Origin: Kofleriaceae bacterium
Lineage (GTDB): Bacteria; Myxococcota_A; Polyangia; Haliangiales; Haliangiaceae
Length of the DNA: 35,077 nt
Assembly (NCBI GenBank): GCA_022842285.1
Contig: JALHPV010000041.1
Coordinates: forward strand, 1 to 35,077
Direction: 5' to 3'
Numbering within the stretch: the first letter of the stretch is position 1; every line of letters starts with the position of its first letter. This document shows positions 23,719-31,609 of the stretch, in pieces. A program made the position numbers and the translations under genes. The notes under the pieces are model-generated. The model did no database searches and was not told the origin of the DNA. It worked only from the letters and a program-made list of their open reading frames with translations.

Positions 23719-26627
23719 CGAGAACGGAGGCGTTCGTTGATGAGGTCGCGGAGCTGCTGGATCTCGAACGGTTTATCCAGTCTCGCATTGGGGATCTTGT
23801 CGAGGAACGACCGGGCTTGCGACGTGAAGGCGCCGCCGGTGATGAAGATGATCCGCTGGGCCAGCGCGGGCGCGACCTTCGTGATGGCTTCGTAGAAGTC
23901 CATGCCGGTCACCGTCGGCATCATCAGGTCGCAGAGGATCACGTCGAACTGCTCGCCGTTCGCGATTCGCTCCGCCGCTTCGTGAGCATCGGAGAGTCCC
24001 ACCACCTCGTGCTCGGGGCCGAGGGCTCGCCGGATCGTCGAGGCGACGATGGTCTCGTCATCGATCACGAGGATGCGTCCGCGGTGCTTCGCGACCGGCG
24101 CGCCGCTCTCCGGACTGGGGAGGGACACGAGCCCCCCTCCGCTCGGGGGCAGGAGGAGCTGGAACTGGGTTCCCTTGCCGAGCTCCGACGTCACGAGGAT
24201 CTCGCCGCCGATCGCCGTCACGAGCTGGTGGCAGATCGCGAGTCCGAGGCCAGTGCCGACGCCGATGGGTTTGGTCGTGAAGAACGGCGTGAAGATGCGC
24301 TTCAGCGTCTCCGGCGACATGCCGTGGCCCGTATCCGAGATCTCGATCTTCACGCGGCCGTCGGGAGCCAGCAGTGTCGTGACCCGGATCTCGTTCTGGT
24401 TCGCGCGGCCCTCGGGGATCGCCTGCGCCGCATTGACGATCAGGTTCAGGAACACCTGCCCGAGCCGCGAATCATTCGCGTAGACGGCCGGGATCGGCTG
24501 GTAGTTGCGCACGAGCTGCGCGCGATGACGGATCTCGTTCCACACCATCCGGATCGACGACTCGAGCACGCGCTCCACGTCGACCTCGCCGCGAGCCTCG
24601 TCATCGCTGCGCGAGAACAGCTTCAGGTCGCGAACGATGTTGCGCACACGCTGGGCGGCCTCGTGGGCATCGCGCAGCTCGTCGGGGAGCTCGCCGAAAT
24701 CGATGCTGCCCTTGTGCTGGTCGACGAGCGCCTGGAGGTCTGCGCTCGCCATCTCGAGATTGCCGAGCACCGCCATGAGCGGGTTGTTGATCTCGTGGCC
24801 GACGCCCGCGGCGAGGGTGCCGAGCGAGGCCATGCGGTCGCTCACCAGTAGCTGCGCGCGGGCGTTCTTCTCCGCGGTGACGTCGCGGAACACGGCCACG
24901 CCGCCGCCGCCGCCGTCGAGCGGGCGCGCATTGACGGCGAGCCAGAGGCCGTCGCTCGCACCGGTGCGGCGCACGAAGATCTCGACGCCGTCGACGGACT
25001 CGCCGCGGATCGCGCGCGACAGCGGGAAGTCGCCCGGAACCAGCAGCGTGGTCTGGTCGGTCCGGTACGTGCCGATATCGAGCGACGGTTCGGTCTTGCC
25101 GGGCGCGTTGCCGAGGGCGTTCAGGGCCGCACGGTTGAAGTGCGTGATCTTGCCGTCCTTGTTACTGACGAGCACGCCCTCGCCCATGCTCTCGAGGATC
25201 GACCGCAGCACGGCGGCGTTCGAGCTCGCGGCGTGCTCGGACGCATCCTTCTCGGCGAACGCGCGCGCGAGCGCCAGCGCGAGGCTGATCTGGCCGGCGA
25301 CGGCCTGCGCGAAGCTCACGCGATCCGCGTTCTCGAGATCATTCGACCGCGACGCCACCACGAGCGCGCCGAGCGCCTGGCTCATGTGGCCCAGCGGCGC
25401 GATCACCATCGACTTCACCTTCGCGGCGGTCAACACGTGGTTGCTCGTGCCGCCGGTGTCGTCGGTAGGAGCCAGCGTCATCAGGAGTTGATTGGAGATC
25501 GCGGAGCGGAGGAGCTCGGGCCTCCCGAAGAACGACTCCACTTCGTGCTGCCCCCAGGCCTCCGCCGCGCCGTACCGGAACACCCGCAGGCGGTCCTTGT
25601 CACTGATGTACAGGATGCCGAGCGAGATGCCGCCGGCGTCGAAGCAGGTGGCGAGCACCTGATGCAAGGCGCTCTCGAGATCGCGATGCGTCGCCACGGC
25701 CGACGAGATGCCAGAGAGCACCGACAGCTCGGCCGAGAGCAAGGCACAGCGCTGGTTCACGCCCGCATTGATCGCGACCTGCCGCTCGAGCTGGGCCATC
25801 ACGCGCCGCACGCGCTCGCGCTCGACCTCGGGATCGACGGCCACGGCCACGGAGCGCGCCTGGACATGGGCGATCGTGTCGTCGAGGGCGACGAGGACTT
25901 CCTTCAGCTCGGGCGTCCGGAAGATGAGATCGGTGGCGCCGGCGCGCTTGGCGAGGGCGCGGTCCTCGGCATCGAGGTAGCTGTTCGTGACGAGCAGGAC
26001 CGGCGTCGCCGCGAGCTCCGGATCGTTACGCACTGCCATGCACAGGCCGAACCCGTCGAGGCGCGGCATGAGGACATCGGAGACGATCGCGTCGGGCTTG
26101 AGCAGCCGCGCTCGCTCGAGCGCCTCCTGACCGTCGGCGGCCATCGCCACCTTGAACCCGGCGCGCTGGAGTCGCAGAGCCACGAGCTTGCGCTGCACCG
26201 CATCGTCGTCGGCGATGAGGAGCTGCTTCGCCGGACGCTGCGCGACCGCGTCGCCGGGCTGCGGCGGCAGATGCGCGCGGATCACGTGGATCAGACGCGA
26301 TGGTTCGACGGGCTTCGTGACGACATCGTCGAAGCCGACCTGCGAGACGCGAGCCTCGTCGAGGGTCGTGAGCATGCCGGAGAACGCGAGGATCGGAACG
26401 TCACTGCCGTTGGGGAGCGCGCGGATCGTGGTCAGCAGCTCGAACCCATCCCCGTCGGGGAGGATCAGATCCATGAGCACGAGCGAGATCGGGTTGGCGC
26501 GGAACAGCGCTGTGGCCGACCCCGCATCGGGCGCGTCGATGACGACGAACTTCTGCGCCTCGAGCGCGACTCGTACGAGCTTGCGCGTGATGGGGTTGTC
26601 TTCGATGACCAGGATCGTCGTCGTCAT
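23715..26627 (-). CDS. Hybrid histidine kinase REC-REC-GAF-PAS-kinase-REC
   Basis: A 970-aa soluble sensor. Receiver 1 at 1-~120 (Asp53, Lys105); receiver 2 at ~134-250 (Asp184, but the conserved Lys is replaced in IFRTPE at ~237); a connecting coil; GAF at ~300-455; PAS at ~470-590; kinase with His611 (GVGHEINNPLMAV), N box NLIVNAAQAI, G1 DTGHGM, FFTTK, G2 GTGLGLAIC (~595-826); C-terminal receiver 3 at ~850-970 (Asp900, Lys952). The layout fits a phosphorelay hub receiving input at the N-terminus and passing phosphate via receiver 3 to a separate phosphotransferase. No membrane helices, so it senses a cytosolic signal. Both ends overlap neighbours by 4 nt. Confidence 0.95.
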   Translation of the reverse strand: MTTTILVIEDNPITRKLVRVALEAQKFVVIDAPDAGSATALFRANPISLVLMDLILPDGDGFELLTTIRALPNGSDVPILAFSGMLTTLDEARVSQVGFDDVVTKPVEPSRLIHVIRAHLPPQPGDAVAQRPAKQLLIADDDAVQRKLVALRLQRAGFKVAMAADGQEALERARLLKPDAIVSDVLMPRLDGFGLCMAVRNDPELAATPVLLVTNSYLDAEDRALAKRAGATDLIFRTPELKEVLVALDDTIAHVQARSVAVAVDPEVERERVRRVMAQLERQVAINAGVNQRCALLSAELSVLSGISSAVATHRDLESALHQVLATCFDAGGISLGILYISDKDRLRVFRYGAAEAWGQHEVESFFGRPELLRSAISNQLLMTLAPTDDTGGTSNHVLTAAKVKSMVIAPLGHMSQALGALVVASRSNDLENADRVSFAQAVAGQISLALALARAFAEKDASEHAASSNAAVLRSILESMGEGVLVSNKDGKITHFNRAALNALGNAPGKTEPSLDIGTYRTDQTTLLVPGDFPLSRAIRGESVDGVEIFVRRTGASDGLWLAVNARPLDGGGGGVAVFRDVTAEKNARAQLLVSDRMASLGTLAAGVGHEINNPLMAVLGNLEMASADLQALVDQHKGSIDFGELPDELRDAHEAAQRVRNIVRDLKLFSRSDDEARGEVDVERVLESSIRMVWNEIRHRAQLVRNYQPIPAVYANDSRLGQVFLNLIVNAAQAIPEGRANQNEIRVTTLLAPDGRVKIEISDTGHGMSPETLKRIFTPFFTTKPIGVGTGLGLAICHQLVTAIGGEILVTSELGKGTQFQLLLPPSGGGLVSLPSPESGAPVAKHRGRILVIDDETIVASTIRRALGPEHEVVGLSDAHEAAERIANGEQFDVILCDLMMPTVTGMDFYEAITKVAPALAQRIIFITGGAFTSQARSFLDKIPNARLDKPFEIQQLRDLINERLRSR

Positions 26628-27013
26628 GAAGTTGCTGCTCGCTTCCGCGCCATGAGACCGGCGATCACCCCAGGGAAGGCCCGCGTATCGACGGGCTTGG
26701 TCACGTACCCGTCGAAGCCGGCCGAGAGGGCTTTCTCGTCGTCTCCCTTCATCGCACTCGCGGTCACCGCGACGATGACGGTTCCGTCGTACTTGGGATT
26801 GGCGCGGAGCACCTTGCAGAGCTCGATCCCGCTCATGCCGGGCAGCCGCAGATCGAGAAGCATGAGCGCCGGGTCGTAGGTTTCGAGGATCCCGAGCGCG
26901 GACTCGGCGGTGATCGCCGACCTCACCGCGAAGCCCCGGGTCGTGAGCAGCAGCTCGAGCAGCTTCAAGTTGAGCGGCGTGTCGTCGACGATGAGGACTG
27001 ATTCGCCTGCCAT
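26624..27013 (-). CDS. Single-domain response regulator (DivK/CheY type)
   Basis: A 129-aa receiver domain alone: acidic pocket IVDDTPLNLKLLELLL, phospho-Asp54 (LLDLRLPGMSG), Thr84 (VAVTASAM) and Lys106 (YVTKPVD) are all present. The VDDTPLN..LLE start and TASAM.GD motif are typical of DivK-like regulators rather than CheY chemotaxis proteins. It is the first gene of the signalling operon; the 110 bp to the Nudix stop upstream hold the likely promoter, which I could not place. No output domain, so it works by protein contact or as a phosphate sink. Confidence 0.95.
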   Translation of the reverse strand: MAGESVLIVDDTPLNLKLLELLLTTRGFAVRSAITAESALGILETYDPALMLLDLRLPGMSGIELCKVLRANPKYDGTVIVAVTASAMKGDDEKALSAGFDGYVTKPVDTRAFPGVIAGLMARKRAATS

Positions 27014-27123
27014 TGAGCTACCAAGCCCATTGTTTCCGATGCCGCTCCGAGATCCAACTGCTCACCTGATGCGGATTGCATCGCTCCACCCCCTTGCCGA
27101 GCGGATCGGGGCTCCTCCTCACG

Positions 27124-27684
27124 CTAGGCGGAGGGTGCCAGGACGTCGCCGAGGATCCGCATGGTGAGTCCCCAGATGACATGTCCTTCGTAGTTCCAGC
27201 TCGGAAACTTCAGCTCCGAGGCCGGGTACGTGTACGTGCTATCGAAGGCTCCGGAGGCGGCCCGGCCGAGCGGGAACCAGAACGCGGCGAGGGCCTCGGG
27301 TCCACACACCGGAACGAGGGATTCCTCGACGAGAAACACGAAGGGCGTGACCTCGATGCCGCGGGGGCCCGACGTGTGGGGGTGCAGCGGGTCCAGGTTG
27401 CCGAGGACCCGCGCCCCGGCGAGGTCGATACCGAGCTCTTCGTGGGTCTCGCGGATGGCCGTGGCGAGGAGGTCGAGGTCCTCCGGGTGGTACCCCCCTC
27501 CCGGGAGTGAGATGTGGCCGGACCACGGGTCGCCCTCACGCTCGGCCCGCTTCATGAGCAATACGTGAGGCTCTGCTGCATTATGCAGCACTACCGCGAC
27601 CGCGGCCCGTCGCACCCCATCGGCAGGCGGCGCGACGGCGGTCAGCGACAGCCGCGTCACGAGCCGCTCCACGAGGCCAGGCAC
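27124..27684 (-). CDS. Nudix hydrolase, CoA-pyrophosphatase-like
   Basis: A 186-aa Nudix protein. LLMKRAEREGDPWSGHISLPGGGYHPEDLDLLATAIRETHEELGI contains the LPGG and RETHEELG parts of the Nudix box, and the PED..L..TA.RE spacing matches the CoA/acyl-CoA diphosphatase subfamily (NudL/NUDT7), which cleaves CoA to phosphopantetheine and ADP. The C-terminal LDPLHP..S, VTPFVF and Y..EGH.IWGLT segments also fit. GTG 27684 is used as start; a TATAAG box 7 bases upstream suggests a leaderless message. It is divergent from the reductase gene at 27725, 40 bp away. Confidence 0.85.
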   Translation of the reverse strand: MPGLVERLVTRLSLTAVAPPADGVRRAAVAVVLHNAAEPHVLLMKRAEREGDPWSGHISLPGGGYHPEDLDLLATAIRETHEELGIDLAGARVLGNLDPLHPHTSGPRGIEVTPFVFLVEESLVPVCGPEALAAFWFPLGRAASGAFDSTYTYPASELKFPSWNYEGHVIWGLTMRILGDVLAPSA

Positions 27685-27690
27685 GGGACC

Positions 27691-27696
27691 CTTATA
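27691..27696 (-). promoter_or_regulatory. Candidate -10 box of a leaderless Nudix transcript
   Basis: The minus strand reads TATAAG six bases before the GTG start codon of the Nudix gene, which would put transcription start at or next to the start codon. No good -35 is visible. Only the -10 supports this. Confidence 0.35.
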
Positions 27697-27724
27697 GCGG
27701 GTTTCTCGGCGTAGGCTGGCGGCC

Positions 27725-28924
27725 ATGGCGCGGCGCGACTTTGATCTCGTGGTGTTCGGGGCCACCGGATACACCGGCTCCCTCGTGGCGAAGTACCTCG
27801 CGAGCCACACCGACCGGCCGCGGTGGGCGATCGCGGGCCGCAATGCGGGCAAGCTCGAAACCCTCGGCCTCGGGGTACCGGTCCTGATCGCCGATGCCAC
27901 GGATCGCGCCTCACTCGACGCGGTCGCGGCGCGGACCCGCGTCGTGTGCACGACGGTGGGGCCATATGCGAAGCATGGTGATGCACTGGTCGCGGCCTGT
28001 GCCGAGGCCGGCACTCACTACTGCGATCTCACCGGTGAGCTGCAGTGGCACTACCGCATGATCCAGGCGAATCACGAGCGCGCGCAGGCGACGGGCGCGA
28101 AGCTCGTGCACTCGTGCGGCTACGATTCGATCCCGAGCGACCTCGGGACGTGGGCCGCCCAGCAGGCGTTCATCGCGAAGTACGGCCATCCCGCCGAGCG
28201 CGTGACGGCCTACTACGGGGAGGCGAGCGGCGGCCTTTCGGGCGGGACGGTGGCGAGTGGCATCGGCACGGCGCGCGAGGCGAGCGAGAGCAAGGAGGTC
28301 CGGCGCGTGCTCGGGAACCCGTACGCCCTCGATCCGGATCCGGAGGCCGTGCGACCCGCCGCGCCCGACGAGAGCTCGATCCGCTGGGACAAGGCGATGG
28401 GCATGTACACCGCGCCGTTCGTGATGGCGCAATACAACACCCGTATCGTGCGGCGCGGCCATGCGCTCGCCGGCTTCCCGTGGGGACCGGACTTCCGGTA
28501 CCGCGAGGTGATGTCGGCGCCGAAGGGTCCCGCCGGGCTCGTGCGGGCCGTCGCGTTCACCGCCGGGCTCGGCGCGATCGCCTTCGCCCTGAAGCGCCCG
28601 GCGCTGCGCGAGATGCTGGCCAAGCGCGTGCCCCAGCCGGGCTCCGGACCGTCGGAGCAGCAGCGCGAACGTGGACACTGGAAGGCCCGCTTCCTCGCCG
28701 AGCGCGGCGACGACAAGCTCCTGTTTGTCGTCGGTGATAAGGACGGAGACCCGGGCTACAAGTCGACCTCCAAGATGCTCGGCGAGTCAGCCTTGTGCCT
28801 CGCTCTCGACGAGTTGCCCGGGGGCGGGGGCTGTTTGACCCCTGCGACCGCCATGGATGGCAAGCTCCTCGACCGGCTGCGTCGGGCCGGTTTGACCTTC
28901 GAGGAAGGCACGCTGACGGCATAG
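27725..28924 (+). CDS. Saccharopine dehydrogenase-like NAD(P)-binding oxidoreductase (trans-acting enoyl reductase family)
   Basis: A 399-aa protein with an N-terminal Rossmann fold (VVFGATGYTGSLVAKYLASH), followed by WAIAGRNAGKLETLG, VCTTVGPYAKHGDALVAACAEAGTHYCDLTGE and HSCGYDSIPSDLG. These are the signature of the saccharopine-dehydrogenase-like family that includes the mycobacterial trans-acting enoyl reductase Rv2953. A hydrophobic segment near residue ~280 (VRAVAFTAGLGAIAFAL) may bind membranes. True saccharopine dehydrogenase is unlikely. It is followed after 9 bp by the PlsC acyltransferase gene, so a lipid role is favoured. Confidence 0.9.
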   Translation: MARRDFDLVVFGATGYTGSLVAKYLASHTDRPRWAIAGRNAGKLETLGLGVPVLIADATDRASLDAVAARTRVVCTTVGPYAKHGDALVAACAEAGTHYCDLTGELQWHYRMIQANHERAQATGAKLVHSCGYDSIPSDLGTWAAQQAFIAKYGHPAERVTAYYGEASGGLSGGTVASGIGTAREASESKEVRRVLGNPYALDPDPEAVRPAAPDESSIRWDKAMGMYTAPFVMAQYNTRIVRRGHALAGFPWGPDFRYREVMSAPKGPAGLVRAVAFTAGLGAIAFALKRPALREMLAKRVPQPGSGPSEQQRERGHWKARFLAERGDDKLLFVVGDKDGDPGYKSTSKMLGESALCLALDELPGGGGCLTPATAMDGKLLDRLRRAGLTFEEGTLTA

Positions 28925-28933
28925 AATGGGGAC

Positions 28934-30292
28934 GTGGCGTACCGGGTGCTCGCGTGGTTCTTGCGCGTCGTCACCCGTGTGTTCTTCCGCCAGATCGAGA
29001 TCGTTGGCATCGAGAACATCCCCGACGGCCCGGTGATCTTCGCGGGCAATCACCCGAACTCGCTGATCGATCCGATCCTCATCATCACCACCTGCGGGCG
29101 AAAGGTTCACTTCGCCGCGAAGGACTCGCTGTTCAAGGGCCGCCTCATGCGCGCGGTGCTCGGAGGCCTCGGGGCCGTGCCCGTCGCGCGCAAGACCGAC
29201 GCCGATGGCGGCGCGACCTCGACGGCGGTGCGCGACGGCGCCGACATGGCGAAGGTCAACGACGCGGCCTTCGATCGCATGTTCGACGTGCTCGTGCGGG
29301 GCGACGCGATCGGCATCTTCCCCGAAGGCATCTCGCACGATCTGTCGCAGCTATCGAAGCTGAAGACCGGCGCGGCGCGGATCGCCCTCGGCGGAGCGAA
29401 GAAGGCGGGGCAGCCGATCGCGATCGTGCCGTGCGGCCTCACGTTCATCCATCCGAAGCGATTTCGCAGCCGCGTGCTCGTGCAGTACGGCACGCCGATC
29501 TGGGTGATCGAAGGGGAGCCGGTCGCCCTGACCGCCGAGATCGAGGTCGCCATGCGCCGGCTGACCATCAACTCGCCCGACTGGGACACCGTGCGTGCGC
29601 TCGATACGGTGCGTCGCCTGTATCAGCCGCCGGGGATCGCGATCGAAGAGCGCGTGGAGCTGTCCCGCCGCTTCAACCAGCACTACGGCGCGCTCGCCGA
29701 CGACGCCCGCGTGATCGCGATCGTCGGTCGCGCCAAGGCGTATGCGAAGAAGCTCGACGAGCTTGGCGTCAGTGATCGCGAGCTCGCGCAGGATCTGTCG
29801 AAGACCGCCGTCAGCGCGCGCATGCTGCGGCACCTGGTCCTCGTCGCATTCTGGCTGCCGCTGTGCGTGCCGGGCGCGCCGCTGCATCTGCCCACGGTGG
29901 CCTTCGCGAAGATCGCGGGCCCGCGCCTCACGCCACGCAAGGACGTGATCGCGACGACGAAGATGCTCGTCGGCCTGCTGCTGTGCCTGCTGTCATACGC
30001 AGCCGCGGTGGTGGTCCTCGGGGTGAAGTTCGGCATGGGGGCGGCCCTCGCCTCGGCGATCATCTTGCCGCTGTCAGGCTGGGCGACGCTGCGCGTACTC
30101 GACCGCCTGAATCACGTGCAGCGAGCCTTCGGGGTCCTCGCACGCCGCCTCCGCTTTCGCCGCGAGGTCCGGTCCCTGCGCGCCGAGCGAGCGCAGCTCG
30201 CCCTGGATGTGGTCGCCGCCGTCACCGCGATCATGCCCGCCGGCCTCGAGCCGTTGTTCCCCCCCGACCACCCCGACCGGATCGCGACGTGA
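28934..30292 (+). CDS. 1-acylglycerol-3-phosphate acyltransferase-like (PlsC/GPAT)
   Basis: A 452-aa membrane-bound acyltransferase, longer than plain PlsC (~240 aa). The HX4D catalytic motif is at 40-46 (NHPNSLID), and FPEGISHD at 128-135 is the glycerophosphate-binding motif. Two hydrophobic helices near residues ~300-390 (LVLVAFWLPLCVPGAPL, MLVGLLLCLLSYAAAVVVLGV) give the layout of the Gat/SCT1-like glycerol-3-phosphate or DHAP acyltransferases. Start at GTG 28934. The last four bases overlap the hydrolase start (GTGA), so these two are coupled. Substrate chain and acceptor unknown. Confidence 0.9.
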   Translation: MAYRVLAWFLRVVTRVFFRQIEIVGIENIPDGPVIFAGNHPNSLIDPILIITTCGRKVHFAAKDSLFKGRLMRAVLGGLGAVPVARKTDADGGATSTAVRDGADMAKVNDAAFDRMFDVLVRGDAIGIFPEGISHDLSQLSKLKTGAARIALGGAKKAGQPIAIVPCGLTFIHPKRFRSRVLVQYGTPIWVIEGEPVALTAEIEVAMRRLTINSPDWDTVRALDTVRRLYQPPGIAIEERVELSRRFNQHYGALADDARVIAIVGRAKAYAKKLDELGVSDRELAQDLSKTAVSARMLRHLVLVAFWLPLCVPGAPLHLPTVAFAKIAGPRLTPRKDVIATTKMLVGLLLCLLSYAAAVVVLGVKFGMGAALASAIILPLSGWATLRVLDRLNHVQRAFGVLARRLRFRREVRSLRAERAQLALDVVAAVTAIMPAGLEPLFPPDHPDRIAT

Positions 30293-30924
30293 AGCCCCTC
30301 GTCGTGCTTCTGCACGGGCTCGCGCGTGGACCAGGATCGATGGCGGGTCTCGCGTCTCACCTGTCGATGCACGGCTTCGACGTGGCCGCCCGGGCGTATC
30401 CATCGCGGCGGCATTCGATCTCGTATCTGGCAGGGGCCGTGGGCGACTGGATCCGCGAGCGGGCGGCCGGGCGCCCCGTCAGTGCGGTGACCCACTCGCT
30501 CGGCGGCGTGGTCCTGCGGCACGTACGCGATCCGGACATCCGGTGGGAGCGGGTCGTCATGCTCGCACCGCCCAACCAGGGCAGCCGGCTCGCCGCCTCC
30601 CTCGCTCACCGCACCCTGTTCCGATGGTTCTATGGACCGGCTGGGATCGAGCTGGCTGATGGCTCGCGGTGGCCGGCCCCGCTCGCGCCGTTCGCCGTGA
30701 TCGCCGGCACGCGGACCCTCGCCCTCGTGAACCCGACGAGCTGGACCATGGCGCGGAGATTCCCCCGCGGGATGGCCCATGACGGCACGGTCGCGGTCGA
30801 GGAGACCCGGCTGGCCGGGATGACGGACCACGCCGAGGTCGACGCGACCCACACGTGGATCATGAATGACCCACGGACCCGGGAGCTGGTGGTGAGCTAC
30901 CTCCGCACCGGGCGATTTCCATGA
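30289..30924 (+). CDS. Alpha/beta hydrolase (lipase/esterase-like)
   Basis: A 211-aa protein starting at GTG in a GTGA overlap with the acyltransferase. The oxyanion segment VVLLHGLARGPGSM is followed by the nucleophile elbow THSLGG (Ser70), a substrate-loop LAPPNQGSRLA, the acid in HDGTVAVEET and a candidate His in DHAEVDATHTWI. The set is typical of small PGAP1-like or lipase-class hydrolases. No signal peptide is seen, so it is cytosolic. With the upstream acyltransferase it suggests lipid turnover. An in-frame upstream reading to 29863 is an artefact of the overlapping gene. Confidence 0.88.
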   Translation: MKPLVVLLHGLARGPGSMAGLASHLSMHGFDVAARAYPSRRHSISYLAGAVGDWIRERAAGRPVSAVTHSLGGVVLRHVRDPDIRWERVVMLAPPNQGSRLAASLAHRTLFRWFYGPAGIELADGSRWPAPLAPFAVIAGTRTLALVNPTSWTMARRFPRGMAHDGTVAVEETRLAGMTDHAEVDATHTWIMNDPRTRELVVSYLRTGRFP

Positions 30925-30979
30925 GTTAGATGTTCGCGCGTGTGTGACGCGTTGATCGCGCGCATGTTACGCATCGGCC

Positions 30980-31606
30980 ATGTTCGGCCGGTTCCTGCCT
31001 CGCGAGACCAGCTTCTTCGACTTCTTCGAGCAGCACGCGGCGCTGACCATCGAGGGGGCGAAAGAGTTCCTGTCGCTGGTCACGACCGGCGCCAACATCC
31101 CCGCGAAGTGCCGCCGCATCTCGGACATCGAGCACGAGACGGACACCATCACCCACCGGTGCGTCGAGGCGCTGCACAAGACGTTCATCACGCCGATCGA
31201 CCGCGATTCGATCCACCGGCTCATCACGCGGATGGACGACATCATGGATTTCGTCGAGGCCGCCGCCGAGCGCATCGAGCTCTACGAGCTGACGGTGATG
31301 ACCGCCGACGTGCGCGACATGGCCGACTGCCTCCACCGCGCGACGGTGCAGGTCGAGGCGGCGATGCGTGGGCTCCGTCAGCTCAAGAACACGCAGGCGA
31401 CGCTCAAGCTCTGCATCGACATCAACCGCCTCGAGAACGAGGCCGATGCCATCCTCCGCCGGGCCGTCGCGAAGCTCTTCAAGGAAGAGAAGGACCCCAT
31501 CACCGTCATCAAGTGGAAGGAGATCTACGAGAACCTCGAGAACGCCTCCGACCGCTGCGAGGACGTGGCGAACATCATCGAGGGCGTGATCCTCGAGCAC
31601 GGCTAG
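30980..31606 (+). CDS. PhoU-like DUF47 family protein
   Basis: A 208-aa all-helical protein of the DUF47/TIGR00153 family, which regulates the neighbouring Pit phosphate transporter. FGRFLPRETSFFDFFEQHAALTIEGAKEFLSL at the start, the ISDIEHETDTITHRCVEALHKTFITPIDRDSIHRLITRMDDIMDFVEA block and the C-terminal VIKWKEIYENLENASDRCEDVANIIEGVILEHG are diagnostic. Conserved Glu/Asp clusters (EHETD, DRCED) likely bind metal, as in PhoU. The pit gene starts three bases after its stop. The 55 bp upstream hold the likely promoter, but no Pho box is evident. Confidence 0.95.
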   Translation: MFGRFLPRETSFFDFFEQHAALTIEGAKEFLSLVTTGANIPAKCRRISDIEHETDTITHRCVEALHKTFITPIDRDSIHRLITRMDDIMDFVEAAAERIELYELTVMTADVRDMADCLHRATVQVEAAMRGLRQLKNTQATLKLCIDINRLENEADAILRRAVAKLFKEEKDPITVIKWKEIYENLENASDRCEDVANIIEGVILEHG

Positions 31607-31609
31607 GCG

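Noticed and set aside
27725-28924. Saccharopine dehydrogenase of lysine metabolism
   Set aside because: The catalytic domain matches the enoyl-reductase-like branch and the neighbours are lipid genes.
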